A program made the position numbers and the translations under genes. From positions 1,157,258-1,221,257 of the forward strand of contig JACYFD010000001.1 of assembly GCA_014803435.1 (NCBI GenBank): a stretch of 64,000 nt of DNA, read 5' to 3'. The notes under the pieces were generated by a model, which saw only the letters and a program-made list of their open reading frames with translations, did not search any database and was not told where the DNA came from. The DNA is from Cellulosimicrobium terreum. Its GTDB lineage: Bacteria > Actinomycetota > Actinomycetes > Actinomycetales > Cellulomonadaceae. This document shows, piece by piece, positions 22,190 to 34,892 of the stretch. Position 1 is the first letter of the stretch. Each line of letters begins with the position of its first letter.

Positions 22190-23491
22190 GTGCGCGGCAG
22201 CCAGGATGACGCTGACGTCATCGTCGTGGGCGCCGGCCCGGCCGGGTCGACCGCAGCGCACTACTGCGCCGCCGCAGGCCTGAACGTCCTGCTCCTGGAG
22301 AAGTCGGCGTTCCCGCGCGACAAGATCTGCGGGGACGGGCTCACCCCCCGGGCCGTGGCCGAGCTCGTGCGCATGGGCGTCCCGACCCGTGCGGAGGACG
22401 GCTGGATCCGCAACGAGGGCCTGCGCGTCGTCGCGAGCGGTCGCTCGTGGGAGCTCGCGTGGCCGGACCTCGCGTCCTACCCGAGCTACGGCATGGCCCG
22501 TGCGCGGCACTCGTTCGACCGCACCCTCGCGGAGCACGCGCAGCGCACCGGCGCCAAGCTGCTCGAGCGCACCGCGGTCACGGGCCCGGTGCTCGACGAG
22601 CGGACGGGCCGCGTCGTCGGCGTCACCGCCCGGCCCGTCGACGACCGGGGGCGCCGCGCAGGCGGCGACGTGACCTACCGCGCTCCTGTCGTGATCGCCG
22701 CCGACGGCGTGAGCTCGCGGTTCGCGCTCGCGCTCGGCCTGTCCCGGCGCGAGGACCGGCCCATCGGTGTCGCGGTCCGGACCTACTTCACGACCCCCCG
22801 CCACTCGGACCCGTGGATGGAGTCCCACCTCGAGCTGTGGGACGGCAAGCCCCGCGAGTCCAACCTGCTGCCCGGGTACGGCTGGATCTTCGCGCTCGGT
22901 GACGGGACGGCGAACGTGGGGCTCGGGTCCGTCCACTCCAGCCCGGCACGGCAGTCCGCGGCCAACGTGGACTACAAGGACCTGTTCGCGACATGGATGC
23001 GCAACGCGCCCGCGGAGTGGGAGTTCACCGAGGAGAACCGGCTCGGACCCGTGCGCGGCGCGGCGCTGCCGATGGGCTTCAACCGCACGCCGCTCTACAC
23101 GCGCGGGATGCTGCTCGTCGGCGACTCGGGCGGCATGGTGAGCCCGTTCAACGGTGAGGGCATCGCCTACGCGATGCAGGCGGCACGGACCGCGGCGGAC
23201 GTCGTCGCGCAGTCGCGCGCCCGGGCGACCGACGCCGGCCGCGAGCGCGCCCTGCAGACCTATCCGAAGGTCATGCGCCGCGAGCTCGGCGGCTACTACA
23301 CGCTCGGCCGGTACTTCGTGAAGCTCATCGAGCACCCCGAGATCATGCGGATCTGCACGCGGTACGGGCTGCCCCGCCCGGTCGTCATGCGGTTCGTCCT
23401 CAAGCTCCTGTCCGACTGCTACGAGCCCCGCGGCGGCGACTGGGTCGACCGCGTCATCGCCGGGCTGACGAGGGTGGTGCCATCGTCATGA
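22190..23491 (+). CDS. Geranylgeranyl reductase family FAD-dependent oxidoreductase (probable menaquinone side-chain reductase, MenJ-like)
   Basis: This 433-aa flavoprotein begins with an FAD-binding Rossmann motif (VIVVGAGPAGSTAA). It has the geranylgeranyl reductase signature DKICGDGLTPRAV near residue 45, and a second FAD motif GMLLVGDSGGMVSPFNGEGI near residue 305. Actinobacterial members such as MenJ saturate isoprene units of menaquinone. Clustering with nuo, the men genes and a polyprenyl synthase makes that the best guess. I chose GTG 22190 because GAGGTGAGG lies just before it and it begins right at the FAD fold. GTG 22139 or ATG 22106 would add 17 or 28 residues and move the start near the operator. 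Confidence 0.85.
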   Translation: MRGSQDDADVIVVGAGPAGSTAAHYCAAAGLNVLLLEKSAFPRDKICGDGLTPRAVAELVRMGVPTRAEDGWIRNEGLRVVASGRSWELAWPDLASYPSYGMARARHSFDRTLAEHAQRTGAKLLERTAVTGPVLDERTGRVVGVTARPVDDRGRRAGGDVTYRAPVVIAADGVSSRFALALGLSRREDRPIGVAVRTYFTTPRHSDPWMESHLELWDGKPRESNLLPGYGWIFALGDGTANVGLGSVHSSPARQSAANVDYKDLFATWMRNAPAEWEFTEENRLGPVRGAALPMGFNRTPLYTRGMLLVGDSGGMVSPFNGEGIAYAMQAARTAADVVAQSRARATDAGRERALQTYPKVMRRELGGYYTLGRYFVKLIEHPEIMRICTRYGLPRPVVMRFVLKLLSDCYEPRGGDWVDRVIAGLTRVVPSS

Positions 23492-23543
23492 ACCCCTCTG
23501 GTGGGCCGGTAAAGACGCCGGCACCCGCACCACCTGCTTCACC

Positions 23544-23562
23544 CCCCGGGCGCCGCCCGGGG
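23544..23562 (+). other. Perfect hairpin in the reductase-nuoA gap
   Basis: CCCCGGGC-GCC-GCCCGGGG forms an 8-bp perfect stem with a 3-base loop, 29 bp before nuoA. There is no T-run. It may be an attenuator, an RNA processing or stability element, or a partial terminator that sets nuo levels. Confidence 0.5.
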
Positions 23563-23591
23563 ACTTCGAGCCCCCACTCGAGGAGTATGCG

Positions 23592-23954
23592 ATGACCAAC
23601 CCCTACGTCCCGCTCCTCGTCCTCATGGGCGTGGCCGCCGTGCTCGCCCTCGGGGGTGTCGGCGCGAGCGCGGTCATCGGCCCCAAGCGCTACAACCGCG
23701 CCAAGGTCGACGCGTACGAGTGCGGCATCGAGCCCACGCCCCACGCCGTCGGCGGTGGCCGCTTCCCCATCAAGTACTACCTCGTCGCCATGACGTTCAT
23801 CGTCTTCGACATCGAGGTCGTCTTCCTCTACCCGTGGGCCGTCGACTTCGGGACGCTCGCGCTGTTCGGGCTCGTGGCGATGCTCGGCTTCCTCGCCCTC
23901 ATCACGGTCCCGTTCGTTTACGAGTGGCGTCGGGGTGGTCTGGAGTGGGACTGA
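23592..23954 (+). CDS. nuoA: NADH-quinone oxidoreductase subunit A
   Basis: This 120-aa membrane subunit of complex I has three helices. It carries the [17 protein letters not shown] segment with the conserved Cys and Glu near residue 40 and the [12 protein letters not shown] signature near residue 73. Both sit by the quinone channel with NuoH and NuoJ. ATG 23592 follows a GAGGAG. It is the first of fourteen nuo genes in canonical A-N order. The gap from the reductase holds a hairpin, so a second promoter or processing site is possible. Confidence 0.97.
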   Translation: MTNPYVPLLVLMGVAAVLALGGVGASAVIGPKRYNRAKVDAYECGIEPTPHAVGGGRFPIKYYLVAMTFIVFDIEVVFLYPWAVDFGTLALFGLVAMLGFLALITVPFVYEWRRGGLEWD

Positions 23955-24024
23955 CCAGGAACCAGGGCACGACGGCGCGACCGGCACCGGGCACGAGCGA
24001 ACGCACCAGGGACTAGGAGACATC

Positions 24025-24576
24025 ATGGGGATCGAGGAGGCTCCCTCGGGCTTCTTGCTCACGAGCATCGAGGACCTGGCCGGCTACTTCCGCAAGGCGT
24101 CGCTGTGGCCCGTGACGTTCGGGCTCGCGTGCTGCGCGATCGAGATGATGGCCGCCGGCGCATCACGGTTCGACCTGTCGCGGTTCGGCATGGAGGTCTT
24201 CCGCGCGTCGCCGCGCCAGGCCGACCTCATGATCGTCGCGGGACGCGTCAGCCAGAAGATGGCTCCCGTCGTCCGGCAGGTCTACGACCAGATGAGCGAA
24301 CCCAAGTGGGTCCTGTCGATGGGCGTGTGCGCGTCGAGCGGCGGGATGTTCAACAACTACGCGATCGTGCAGGGCGTCGACCACATCGTCCCCGTCGACA
24401 TCTACCTGCCCGGCTGCCCGCCGCGGCCGGAGATGCTCATCAACGCGATCCTCGCGCTGCACGAGCAGATCGGTGACGAGCCGCTCGGCGCCAACCGCAA
24501 GGAGGCGGCGAAGGCCGCCGAGGCCGCGGCGCTCGAGGCGACCCCGACGTTCCAGATGAAGGGCCTGCTCCGGTGA
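24025..24576 (+). CDS. nuoB: NADH-quinone oxidoreductase subunit B
   Basis: NuoB carries the N2 [4Fe-4S] cluster, the last electron carrier before quinone. The four ligands are visible: Cys36 and Cys37 (LACCAIEMM), Cys102 (GVCASSGG) and Cys131 (LPGCPPRPE). The product is 183 aa with a short Ala-rich tail. I chose ATG 24025 because AGGAGA lies just before it; an earlier in-frame start would add a non-conserved extension. The stop overlaps nuoC. Confidence 0.97.
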   Translation: MGIEEAPSGFLLTSIEDLAGYFRKASLWPVTFGLACCAIEMMAAGASRFDLSRFGMEVFRASPRQADLMIVAGRVSQKMAPVVRQVYDQMSEPKWVLSMGVCASSGGMFNNYAIVQGVDHIVPVDIYLPGCPPRPEMLINAILALHEQIGDEPLGANRKEAAKAAEAAALEATPTFQMKGLLR

Positions 24577-25343
24577 CCGGCCCGACGCCGGGCACGCCCG
24601 CCCCGCAGCCCGAGGAGGTGTCCGGACCGCGCTCGGCAGACCTCGTCACGGGTTCGCAGGCACCGCGCACGCTCGAGGTCGTCGAGGTCCGCACCGGCAT
24701 GTTCGGCGCGCACGGGTCGGGCGACACGTCCGGCTACGGCGGGCTGGTCCAGCCCGTGGCGATGCCGGGTGCGAGCGACCGCCCGTACGGGTCCTGGTTC
24801 GACGAGGTCGTGGACGTCCTCGCGGACGTGCTCGCCGAGGGCGGGTCGAGCCTCGACGCCGCGGTCGACCGGGTCGTCGTGGACCCTCCGGGCAAGCACG
24901 CCGAGCTGACGCTGCACGTGCACCGTGACCACCTGGTCACGGTGTGCCGGGCGCTGCGCGACGACCAGGACCTGCGGTTCGAGCTGAGCCTCGGGGTCAG
25001 CGGGGTCCACTACCCGCACGACGTCGGCCGCGAGCTGCACGCGGTCTACCACCTCACGTCGATCACGCACGGACGCAGCCTGCGGCTCGAGGTCGCCGCG
25101 CCCGACGCCGACCCGCACGTCCCGTCGACCACGTCCGTCTACCCGACGAACGACTGGCACGAGCGCGAGACCTGGGACTTCTTCGGCATCGTCTTCGACG
25201 GCCACCCGGCGCTCGCTCGCATCGAGATGCCTGACGACTGGCCGGGCCACCCGCAGCGCAAGGACTACCCCCTCGGCGGCATCCCCGTCGAGTACAAGGG
25301 AGCGACCGTGCCCCCGCCCGACACGAGGAGGTCGTACTCGTGA
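24573..25343 (+). CDS. nuoC: NADH-quinone oxidoreductase subunit C
   Basis: This 256-aa subunit is part of the hydrophilic arm of complex I. The 30 kDa-subunit fold (residues about 100-240) contains the signature [16 protein letters not shown] and the [20 protein letters not shown] ending. The first ~80 residues are a variable actinobacterial extension. It is separate from nuoD, not fused as in E. coli. The GTG start overlaps the nuoB stop (GTGA), and the stop overlaps nuoD. Confidence 0.96.
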   Translation: MTGPTPGTPAPQPEEVSGPRSADLVTGSQAPRTLEVVEVRTGMFGAHGSGDTSGYGGLVQPVAMPGASDRPYGSWFDEVVDVLADVLAEGGSSLDAAVDRVVVDPPGKHAELTLHVHRDHLVTVCRALRDDQDLRFELSLGVSGVHYPHDVGRELHAVYHLTSITHGRSLRLEVAAPDADPHVPSTTSVYPTNDWHERETWDFFGIVFDGHPALARIEMPDDWPGHPQRKDYPLGGIPVEYKGATVPPPDTRRSYS

Positions 25344-26722
25344 GCACGTCAGCAGCACAGGAGGCCCCGCGCTCCGCGCCCCGGGCGACCCGGCCGCCCG
25401 TCGGCGACTTCGACCCCTCGATCCCCAGCTTCGAGGCGTCGGGCGGTGACTGGGCGGACATCGCCGAGTCCGCCGTCGCCGCGGCCGCCCTGGGCGAGGA
25501 GCGGATCGTCGTCAACATGGGCCCGCAGCACCCGTCGACGCACGGCGTGCTGCGCCTCATGCTCGAGATCGACGGCGAGACGGTCACCGAGGCGCGGTGC
25601 GGCATCGGCTACCTGCACACCGGCATCGAGAAGAACATGGAGTTCCGGACGTGGACGCAGGGCGTCACGTTCTGCACGCGCATGGACTACCTCGCGCCGA
25701 TCTTCCAGGAGACGGCGTACTGCCTCGCGGTCGAGAAGCTGCTCGGCATCACCGACGACGTCCCGGAGCGGGCGAGCGTGATCCGGGTCCTCATGATGGA
25801 GCTCAACCGGGTCGCGTCCCACCTGGTCTGCCTCGGCACGGGCGGCAACGAGATGGGCGCGACCACGGTCATGACCATCGGCTTCACCGCGCGGGAGGAG
25901 ATCCTGCGGATCTTCGAGGCCGTCACCGGCCTGCGCATGAACAACGCCTACGTCCGCCCGGGCGGCGTCTCGCAGGACGTCCCGCCGGACCTCGTCGGGC
26001 AGGTGCGCGACGCGCTGCCGACGATCCGGCGCTACCTCGCCCAGCTCGGCGACCTCATGCTGGCCAACCCGATCTTCAAGGGCCGCCTGGTCGGCGTCGG
26101 GCACCTGAGCCTCGCGGGCTGCATGGCGCTGGGCGTCACGGGTCCGGTGCTGCGGTCGACCGGCCTGCCGTACGACGTGCGCAAGTCCGACCCGTACTGC
26201 GGCTACGAGACGTACGACTTCGACGTCCCCACCGCCGACGGCGCCGACTGCTACGACCGCGTCGTGCTGCGGCTCGAGGAGTGCTACCAGTCGCTGAAGA
26301 TCGTCGAGCAGTGCCTCGAACGCATCGAGGCCACGGCGGGGCAGCCCGTCATGGTGGGCGACCGCAAGATCGCCTGGCCCGCACAGCTCGCGGTCGGCAG
26401 CGACGGTCAGGGCAACTCGCTCGAGCACATCAAGGAGATCATGGGCACCTCGATGGAGGCCCTGATCCACCACTTCAAGCTCGTCACGGAAGGCTTCCGG
26501 GTTCCGGTCGGGCAGGCGTGGCAGACCATCGAGCACCCGCGCGGCGAGATGGGCGTGCACCTGGTGTCCGACGGCGGCACCCGCCCCTACCGGGCCCACT
26601 TCCGGGACCCGTCGTTCAACAACCTGCAGGCCGTGGCCGCGATGTGCGAGGGCGGGCAGGTGGCCGACGTCGTCGTCGCGGTCGCGTCTCTCGACCCGGT
26701 GCTGGGAGGGGTGGACCGATGA
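25340..26722 (+). CDS. nuoD: NADH-quinone oxidoreductase subunit D
   Basis: NuoD (49 kDa subunit) forms the quinone-binding site with NuoB and NuoH. The 460-aa product has [15 protein letters not shown] near residue 57, the quinone-contacting His in that motif, [11 protein letters not shown], and the C-terminal DPVLGGVDR. The first ~45 residues are variable. GTG start overlaps nuoC and stop overlaps nuoE. Reading is unambiguous. Confidence 0.97.
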   Translation: MSTSAAQEAPRSAPRATRPPVGDFDPSIPSFEASGGDWADIAESAVAAAALGEERIVVNMGPQHPSTHGVLRLMLEIDGETVTEARCGIGYLHTGIEKNMEFRTWTQGVTFCTRMDYLAPIFQETAYCLAVEKLLGITDDVPERASVIRVLMMELNRVASHLVCLGTGGNEMGATTVMTIGFTAREEILRIFEAVTGLRMNNAYVRPGGVSQDVPPDLVGQVRDALPTIRRYLAQLGDLMLANPIFKGRLVGVGHLSLAGCMALGVTGPVLRSTGLPYDVRKSDPYCGYETYDFDVPTADGADCYDRVVLRLEECYQSLKIVEQCLERIEATAGQPVMVGDRKIAWPAQLAVGSDGQGNSLEHIKEIMGTSMEALIHHFKLVTEGFRVPVGQAWQTIEHPRGEMGVHLVSDGGTRPYRAHFRDPSFNNLQAVAAMCEGGQVADVVVAVASLDPVLGGVDR

Positions 26723-27653
26723 CCACGTACGACGCCGAGACCGTCGCCCGGCTGACCGACGACGCCGCGCAGATCGTGGCGCGCTACCCGCAGCCGCGCT
26801 CCGCGCTCCTGCCGATGCTGCACCTCGTCCAGTCGCAGGACGGGTACGTCTCGCGGGACGGCATCATGTTCTGCGCCGAGCAGCTCGACCTCACCGCTGC
26901 CGAGGTCTCCGCGGTCGCGACGTTCTACACGCAGTACAAGCGGCACCCCAACGGCACCTACACCGTCGGGGTCTGCACGAACACGCTCTGCGCGATCATG
27001 GGCGGCGACGCGATCTTCGACGAGCTGAGCGAGCACCTCGGCGTCGGGCACGACGAGACGACGGACGACGGGGCGATCACGCTCGAGCGCGTCGAGTGCA
27101 ACGCCGCCTGCGACTACGCGCCGGTCATGATGGTCAACTGGGAGTTCTTCGACAACCAGACGCCCGGCTCCGCGACCGACGTGGTCGACCGCCTGCGCGC
27201 GGGCGAGCAGGTCGCGCCCACCCGCGGCGCCGACAGCGTGTGCTCCTTCAAGCAGATGAGCCGGGTCCTCGCCGGCTTCACGGACGGCCGCGCCGACGAA
27301 GGCGTCGGCGCGGGGGACCCCACCCTCGTGGGGCTGCGCCTCGCGCGCGAGAACGGCTGGACCGCCCCCGGCGCCGAAGGGGACTCGGAAGGTCTTGTGT
27401 CGACGGAGCCGCAGGCGGGGGCGGGCGCGGACGATGCGAAGGGCGTGGAGGGCCTGGCGGGAGCGTCGCGAGGAACGAGCGGCGCGGATGGGAGCCCGAG
27501 CACGTCCGGGCCTGCCCCCGCCGGAGGCGAACCACGCACCGGCGGTGACCAGTCGAGCGCCGAGCGCGCACCGACGACAGACGCCGACGTCGACCCGGGC
27601 GGCAAGCCCGGGACGCCCGGGGCGAAGCCCGACGCGTCGAAGGGGACGGACGC

Positions 27654-27657
<4 letters not shown>
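26719..27657 (+). CDS. nuoE: NADH-quinone oxidoreductase subunit E, with long low-complexity tail
   Basis: NuoE is the 24 kDa subunit holding the N1a [2Fe-2S] cluster next to NuoF. The thioredoxin-like domain fills residues 1-~165, with ligands in GVCTNTLC and ECNAACD. Residues about 215-312 are a Gly/Ala/Pro/Asp-rich tail with no predicted fold, ending in repeated GTPGAKP-like stretches. Typical NuoE is about 160-240 residues, so the tail is an addition. ATG overlaps nuoD, and the stop overlaps nuoF by four bases. Confidence 0.95.
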
Positions 27658-29023
<1,366 letters not shown>

Positions 29024-29024
<1 letters not shown>

Positions 29025-31693
29025 TGACGACGACGACCCCCGCCACCACGGCGTCCGGTGGGGACGCGAAGCTGCCCGTCCCGGCGGACCACGTGACGTT
29101 CACGATCGACGACATCGAGGTCGCGGTCCCCCAGGGCACGCTCGTCATCCGGGCGGCCGAGCAGCTCGGGATCCAGATCCCGCGGTTCTGCGACCACCCG
29201 CTCCTGGCGCCTGCGGGCGCGTGCCGGCAGTGCCTCGTCGAGGTCGCGGCGCCGGACCGCGAGGGCAACGTGCGGCCGATGCCGAAGCCGCAGGCGTCGT
29301 GCACGCTCGAGGCGACCCCGGGCATGGTGGTCAAGACGCAGCGCACCAGCCAGGTGGCCGACAAGGCGCAGCACGGCATCATGGAGATGCTGCTCATCAA
29401 CCACCCGCTCGACTGCCCGGTGTGCGACAAGGGCGGCGAGTGCCCGTTGCAGAACCAGGCGATGAGCAACGGGCGGGCGACGACGCGCTTCGTGGACGTG
29501 AAGCGGACGTTCCCCAAGCCGATCGCGGTGTCGACCGCGATCCTGCTGGACCGCGAGCGGTGCGTCCTGTGCCAGCGGTGCACCCGCTTCTCCAAGGAGA
29601 TCGCGGGCGACGCGTTCATCGACCTGCAGAAGCGCGGCGCGGCGCAGCAGATCGGCCGGTTCGACGAGTCGGTGCTGGACTTCGCGCCGCCTGCGGGCGG
29701 TGATCCGGGGGAGCGGCCTGTCGGCCTCGCGCTCGAGGACGAGTCCGGTCAGCCGTTCGCGTCGTACTTCTCCGGGAACACCGTCCAGATCTGCCCGGTG
29801 GGTGCGCTCACGGGCTCGGCGTACCGGTTCCGCTCGCGCCCGTTCGACCTCGTGTCGACGCCGTCGGTCGCGGAGCACGACGCGTGCGGGTCCGCGATCC
29901 GCGTCGACCACCGGCGTGGCGTGGTGCTGCGTCGGCTCGCGGGGGACGACCCGGTGGTGAACGAGGAGTGGATCACCGACAAGGACCGGTTCGCGTTCGC
30001 CTGGCAGTCGGCTCCGGACCGCCTCACGCACCCGCTGGTGCGCGACCGCGAGGTCGCGGCGGACGGCACCGTGACGCGCGGCGAGCTGCGCCCGGCGTCC
30101 TGGGCGGAGGCGCTCGAGGTCGCGGCGGACGCACTCCTCGCGGCCCGCGACTCGGGCGGCGTCGGGGTCCTCGCGGGGGGTCGGCTCACGGTCGAGGACG
30201 CTTACGCGTACGCGAAGCTGGCGCGCGTCGTGCTGCGGACGAACGACGTCGACCACCGGGCTCGCGTCCACTCCGCCGAGGAGCAGGACTTCCTCGCGCA
30301 CGCGGTCGCGGGGCACGGCGTCGGCGTCACGTTCACCGAGCTGGAGCACGCGCCCGCCGTCCTGCTGGTCGGCCTCGAGGCGGAGGAGGAGGCCGGCGTC
30401 ACGTTCCTGCGGATGCGCAAGGGAGTGCTCCAGCACGGGCTCACGGTCTTCTCGATCGCACCGTTCGCGTCGCGCGGGCTCGAACGTCTCCAGGGCAGGC
30501 TGCTCCCGGCCGCCCCGGGGACCGAGGCGGAGTGGCTGGACGGCATCGCCGCCGGGGACCAGGTACGCACGCTCGACGAGGCGGCCGGTTCCGACGACCT
30601 GCTGGCCGACGTGTCCGACGCGCTCCGCACGCCCGGCGCCATCGTGCTCGTGGGCGAGCGGCTCGCGGGGGTGCCGGGCGGTCTCTCCGCGGTCCTGCGG
30701 GCCGTCGGGGCGACCGGGGCACGCCTCGCGTGGGTCCCGCGGCGTGCGGGCGAGCGCGGCGGGGTGGAGGTCGGCACGCTGCCCGGCCTGCTGCCGGGCG
30801 GTCGCCCGGTGGCCGACGCCGCGGCCCGTGTCGACGTCGCCGCGGTGTGGGGCCTGGACGACTCGGGCCTGCCGGCCGCACCGGGCCGGGACACGGTCGA
30901 GATCCTCGACGCGCTGTCCGTCGGGCAGCTGCGAGGCGTCGTCGTCGGGGGCCTGGAACCGGACGACCTGCCGGACCCGCTGCACGCCCGCCGGGCGCTC
31001 GCGGCGGCGGACGTCGTCGTCTCCCTCGAGGTGCGACGGTCCGTGGTGACCGAGCTCGCCGACGTCGTGCTGCCGGTCGCGCCCCCGGTCGAGAAGTCGG
31101 GGAGCTTCTGGAGCTGGGAGGGTCGGCTGCGGAGCTTCCCTGCCGCGCTCGACTCGACGGCGATGCCCGACCACCGGGTCCTCGACTTCCTCGCGGACGC
31201 GGCGGGCATCTCGCTCGGCACAGCGACCGTCGACGACGTGCGGTCCGAGCTCGCGCAGCTCGGGTCGTGGGACGGTGCGCGCATCGCGCCGCCCGAGGTC
31301 GCGCCCGCAGATCCTCCGGCGGTCGAGCCCGGCACCGCGGTGCTCGCGAGCTGGCGCCTGCTGCTCGACGACGGCCGCGGCCAGGACGGCGAGCGCTACC
31401 TCGCCGGGACGGCGAAGCGGCCGGTGGCGCGCATGTCCGCCGCGACGGCTGCCGCGGTCGACGTGTTCGACGGCGAGCTCGTGCGGATCGGCACCGACCG
31501 GGGCGCGGTCACGCTGCCCGTCGTCGTGACGGAGATGGTGGACCACGTGGTGTGGCTGCCGCTGCGCTCGTCCGGGTCGCAGGTGCACGCGACGCTCGGC
31601 GCCGTGCCGGGCGACGTCGTGACGCTCGCGGCCATCGAGGGCACGGGCAGCACAGGGAGCACCGTCAGCACCCAGACAGGGGAGGACGCATGA
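29024..31693 (+). CDS. nuoG: NADH-quinone oxidoreductase subunit G
   Basis: NuoG is the large Fe-S subunit of the peripheral arm (889 aa). It starts with a [2Fe-2S] ferredoxin domain ([15 protein letters not shown]). His/Cys and [4Fe-4S] ligands follow ([15 protein letters not shown] near residue 130; [16 protein letters not shown] near 185; a third Cys set near 260). The remaining ~600 residues are a molybdopterin-oxidoreductase-like domain without a cofactor site, as usual for NuoG. ATG shares a base with the nuoF stop, and the 3' end overlaps nuoH. Confidence 0.95.
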
Positions 31694-33066
31694 GGTTCGA
31701 GACACCGGGGGTTCCCGGCATCGCCGCCGACTTCTCCCAGGACAACGGCTGGACCTACCTGGTCAAGGCCGTGCTCATCATCGTCTTCCTGCTCACGAGC
31801 GTGCTCCTGGCCATCTGGTTCGAGCGCAAGGTCGTGGCGCGCATGCAGGTGCGCCCGGGACCCAACTGGCACGGGCCGTTCGGGCTGCTGCAGTCCCTCG
31901 CCGACGCGATGAAGCTCCTGCTCAAGGAGGACATCACGGTCAAGGCGGCGGACAAGTTCGTCTACCTGCTCGCGCCGATGATCTCGGTGTTCTGCTCGCT
32001 GCTCGTCTTCGCGGTCATCCCGTTCGGGCCCGAGGTGCGGATCCCGTTCACGGACTACGTGACGCCGGCCCAGCTCACCGACTTCCCCGTCGCGGTGCTG
32101 TACATCCTCGCGTGCGCGTCGCTCGGCGTGTACGGGATCGTGCTCGGCGGCTGGTCGTCGGGCTCGACGTACCCGCTGCTCGGGTCCGTGCGCTCCACGG
32201 CGCAGGTCATCAGCTACGAGCTCGCGATGGGGCTGTCGCTCGTCTCGGTGTTCATCATGGCGGGCTCGATGTCGACGTCCGAGATCGTCGACTCCCAGAC
32301 GACCCTGTGGTGGGCGCTGCCGCTCCTGCCGGCGTTCGTCATCTACGTCATCTCGATGATCGGCGAGACCAACCGGCTCCCGTTCGACCTCCCCGAGGCC
32401 GAGGGCGAGCTCGTGTCCGGGTACATGACCGAGTACTCGTCGATGAAGTTCGCGTGGTTCTTCCTCGCGGAGTACATCAACATGATCAACGTCTCCGCGA
32501 TCGCCACGACCCTGTTCATGGGAGGGTGGCGCGCACCGTGGCCGCTGTCCGCGATCAACGACGGCATGTTCAACGAGGGCTGGTGGCCGCTGCTGTGGTT
32601 CCTCGTGAAGATGTGGGCCTTCATGTTCGTGTTCGTCTGGGTGCGCGGCACGCTCCTGCGCCTGCGCTACGACCAGTTCATGCTCTTCGGCTGGAAGATC
32701 CTCATCCCGGCCGCGCTCGGATGGGTCGTCGTGCTCGCGGTCGTCCAGGGCGTGCGCCAGTTCGGTCAGGTCGACTCCCGCACCGTGCTGATCACGGGCG
32801 GGATAGCGGCGGTCGTGGTGCTCCTGGTCGTCTGGTTCTGGCCGCAGAAGAAGCCGCCCGCAGCACCCTCGCGGGGCCGGCCGGGGACCGCCACCGGGGC
32901 GCCCGAGCCGTTCGACGCCTTCGCGGGCGGGTTCCCCGTCCCGCCGCTCCCGGGGCAGACCCTGCCCCCGTCGCCGCGCCGTCGGGCACTCGTCTCCCAG
33001 ACGCACAGCCCGGGGCCCGACGCCGGCCCCGCACCCGAGCACGACAAGGAGGTCGACCGTGGCTGA
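31690..33066 (+). CDS. nuoH: NADH-quinone oxidoreductase subunit H
   Basis: NuoH is the membrane subunit at the quinone channel (458 aa, eight or so helices). [22 protein letters not shown] near residue 40 and [21 protein letters not shown] near residue 225 are the classical motifs; the latter is rich in Glu on the proton-entry path. The last ~70 residues form a Pro-rich cytoplasmic tail found in actinobacterial NuoH. ATG 31690 overlaps nuoG and the 3' end overlaps nuoI by eight bases. Confidence 0.96.
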   Translation: MRFETPGVPGIAADFSQDNGWTYLVKAVLIIVFLLTSVLLAIWFERKVVARMQVRPGPNWHGPFGLLQSLADAMKLLLKEDITVKAADKFVYLLAPMISVFCSLLVFAVIPFGPEVRIPFTDYVTPAQLTDFPVAVLYILACASLGVYGIVLGGWSSGSTYPLLGSVRSTAQVISYELAMGLSLVSVFIMAGSMSTSEIVDSQTTLWWALPLLPAFVIYVISMIGETNRLPFDLPEAEGELVSGYMTEYSSMKFAWFFLAEYINMINVSAIATTLFMGGWRAPWPLSAINDGMFNEGWWPLLWFLVKMWAFMFVFVWVRGTLLRLRYDQFMLFGWKILIPAALGWVVVLAVVQGVRQFGQVDSRTVLITGGIAAVVVLLVVWFWPQKKPPAAPSRGRPGTATGAPEPFDAFAGGFPVPPLPGQTLPPSPRRRALVSQTHSPGPDAGPAPEHDKEVDRG

Positions 33067-33778
33067 CAAGCACGAGCATGGCGAGGAGTACCAGCCGCTG
33101 CGGCCGCAGGCCTCGGGCCTGCGTGAAGCGCTCGCGCCCGTCGCCGGGTTCGGCGTGACGTTCTCCTCGATGTTCCGTCCGACGGTCACCGAGCAGTACC
33201 CGCGCCAGAAGGTCCCGACCCAGCCGCGCTACCACGGGCGCCACCAGCTCAACCGCTACGCGGACGGGCTGGAGAAGTGCATCGGGTGCGAGCTGTGCGC
33301 CTGGGCCTGCCCGGCGGACGCGATCTACGTCGAGGGCTCCGACAACGCGGACCTGCCCGAGGGCGCGCACATGTCGCCCGGCGAGCGCTACGGCAGCGTG
33401 TACCAGATCAACTACCTGCGCTGCATCTTCTGCGGTCTGTGCATCGAGGCGTGCCCCACGCGCGCGCTGACGATGACCAACGAGTACGAGCTCGCCGGGC
33501 CGACGCGCGAGGGGATGATCTGGGAGAAGCAGGACCTCCTGGCGCCGCTCCAGCAGGGGATGCTCGCCGCGCCGCACCCGATGGTGCCGGGCACGACGGA
33601 CACGGAGTACTACCGCGGAGAGGTCACGGGACCGGTGGACGAGCAGGTGGAGTGGGTGCGCGAGCACCGGCCCGACGACGAGACGCTCCCGGCCCGGCCC
33701 GCGCCCCCGACGCCCGAGGTCCGGCGCACCACCCCGGCGGAGCGTGCCACCCGGCCGAACCGGAAGGCCGCCCGGTGA
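33059..33778 (+). CDS. nuoI: NADH-quinone oxidoreductase subunit I
   Basis: NuoI is the 8Fe ferredoxin-like subunit carrying clusters N6a and N6b. The two ligand runs are [12 protein letters not shown] near residue 74 and [12 protein letters not shown] near residue 123. The 239-aa product has a Pro/Arg-rich C-terminal tail of about 60 residues beyond the usual end. GTG 33059 lies inside the end of nuoH. Stop overlaps nuoJ. Confidence 0.96.
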   Translation: MADKHEHGEEYQPLRPQASGLREALAPVAGFGVTFSSMFRPTVTEQYPRQKVPTQPRYHGRHQLNRYADGLEKCIGCELCAWACPADAIYVEGSDNADLPEGAHMSPGERYGSVYQINYLRCIFCGLCIEACPTRALTMTNEYELAGPTREGMIWEKQDLLAPLQQGMLAAPHPMVPGTTDTEYYRGEVTGPVDEQVEWVREHRPDDETLPARPAPPTPEVRRTTPAERATRPNRKAAR

Positions 33779-34578
33779 CCGCGAGCGGCGGCGAGGCCGC
33801 GCTGTTCTGGGTCCTCGCCCCTCTCATGGTCCTCGCGGCGTCGTCGCTGCTGTTCGCCCGCAAGGCGGTGCACGCGGCGATCTCGGTGATGTTCGTGATG
33901 GTCTCCCTCGCGATCCTGTACGTCGCGCAGGAGGCGCCGTTCCTCGGCGTCGTCCAGGTCGTCGTGTACACGGGCGCGGTGATGATGCTGTTCCTGTTCG
34001 TGCTCATGCTCGTCGGCGTCGACGCGTCGGACTCGCTCGTCGAGACGATCCGGGGCCAGCGCTGGATCGGGGTCCTCCTCGCGCTCGGGCTCGGCTCCGT
34101 GCTCGTCGGCGTGATCGCCCGGGCGTCGTTCCCGCCGGCGGTGGGGCTGGTCGAGGCCAACGCCGAGACGAACCCCGTCGCCCTCGCCCGCATCCTCTTC
34201 GGCGACTACGTGTTCGCCATGGAGGTCGTCGGCGTCCTGCTCGTCACCGCCGCCGTCGCCGCCCTGGTGCTGACGCACCGACGCCGGCTCGTGCCGAAGG
34301 TCGGGCAGCGCGAGACCGCGGACGCCAAGGTCGCCGCGCTCCCCGCGGGCGGACGGCTCACCCCGCTCGCCGCGCCCGGCGTGTACGCGCAGAACAACGC
34401 CATGGACACCCCGGCGCTCGACCCGCAGGGCCGGCCCATCGAGGAGTCCGTGTCCCGCATCCTGCGCATCCGCGGCCAGGAGCGGACGGCCGAGTCGATC
34501 CTCGAGGCCGAGCGCGAGGTCCTCGCCGAGCACGAGCCGCGGCGTGTGACGGGCAGCTCGACGAGCAGGGAGGACTGA
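33775..34578 (+). CDS. nuoJ: NADH-quinone oxidoreductase subunit J
   Basis: NuoJ is a five-helix membrane subunit of the proton-pumping arm. The [21 protein letters not shown] stretch near residue 60 is the family signature (helix 3 pi-bulge region). The 267-aa product has a cytoplasmic C-terminal extension of about 95 residues with a short helix-prone end. GTG 33775 overlaps nuoI, and nuoK starts one base after its stop. Confidence 0.95.
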   Translation: MTASGGEAALFWVLAPLMVLAASSLLFARKAVHAAISVMFVMVSLAILYVAQEAPFLGVVQVVVYTGAVMMLFLFVLMLVGVDASDSLVETIRGQRWIGVLLALGLGSVLVGVIARASFPPAVGLVEANAETNPVALARILFGDYVFAMEVVGVLLVTAAVAALVLTHRRRLVPKVGQRETADAKVAALPAGGRLTPLAAPGVYAQNNAMDTPALDPQGRPIEESVSRILRIRGQERTAESILEAEREVLAEHEPRRVTGSSTSRED

Positions 34579-34579
34579 C

Positions 34580-34879
34580 ATGGACATCACGAACTACCTC
34601 GTGCTCGCGGCGATCCTCTTCACGATCGGAGCCGCGGCGGTGCTGCTGCGGCGCAACGCGATCATCGTGTTCATGGGCATCGAGCTCATGCTCAACGCCA
34701 CCAACCTCTCGTTCGTGACGTTCGCGCGCATCCACGGCGACCTGACCGGGCAGGTCCTGGCGTTCTTCGTCATGGTCGTCGCGGCCGCCGAGGTCGTCGT
34801 CGGGCTGGCGATCATCGTGTCCATCTTCCGCACGCGTCGGTCGGCCTCGGTCGACGACGTCAACCTCCTGAAGAGCTGA
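34580..34879 (+). CDS. nuoK: NADH-quinone oxidoreductase subunit K
   Basis: This is the 99-aa, three-helix MrpC-like subunit. [14 protein letters not shown] carries the conserved membrane Glu (near residue 34), and [13 protein letters not shown] carries the second (near residue 72); both lie on the proton path. Length is normal. It starts one base after the nuoJ stop. Confidence 0.97.
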   Translation: MDITNYLVLAAILFTIGAAAVLLRRNAIIVFMGIELMLNATNLSFVTFARIHGDLTGQVLAFFVMVVAAAEVVVGLAIIVSIFRTRRSASVDDVNLLKS

Positions 34880-34892
34880 GGGGTCGGCACCG

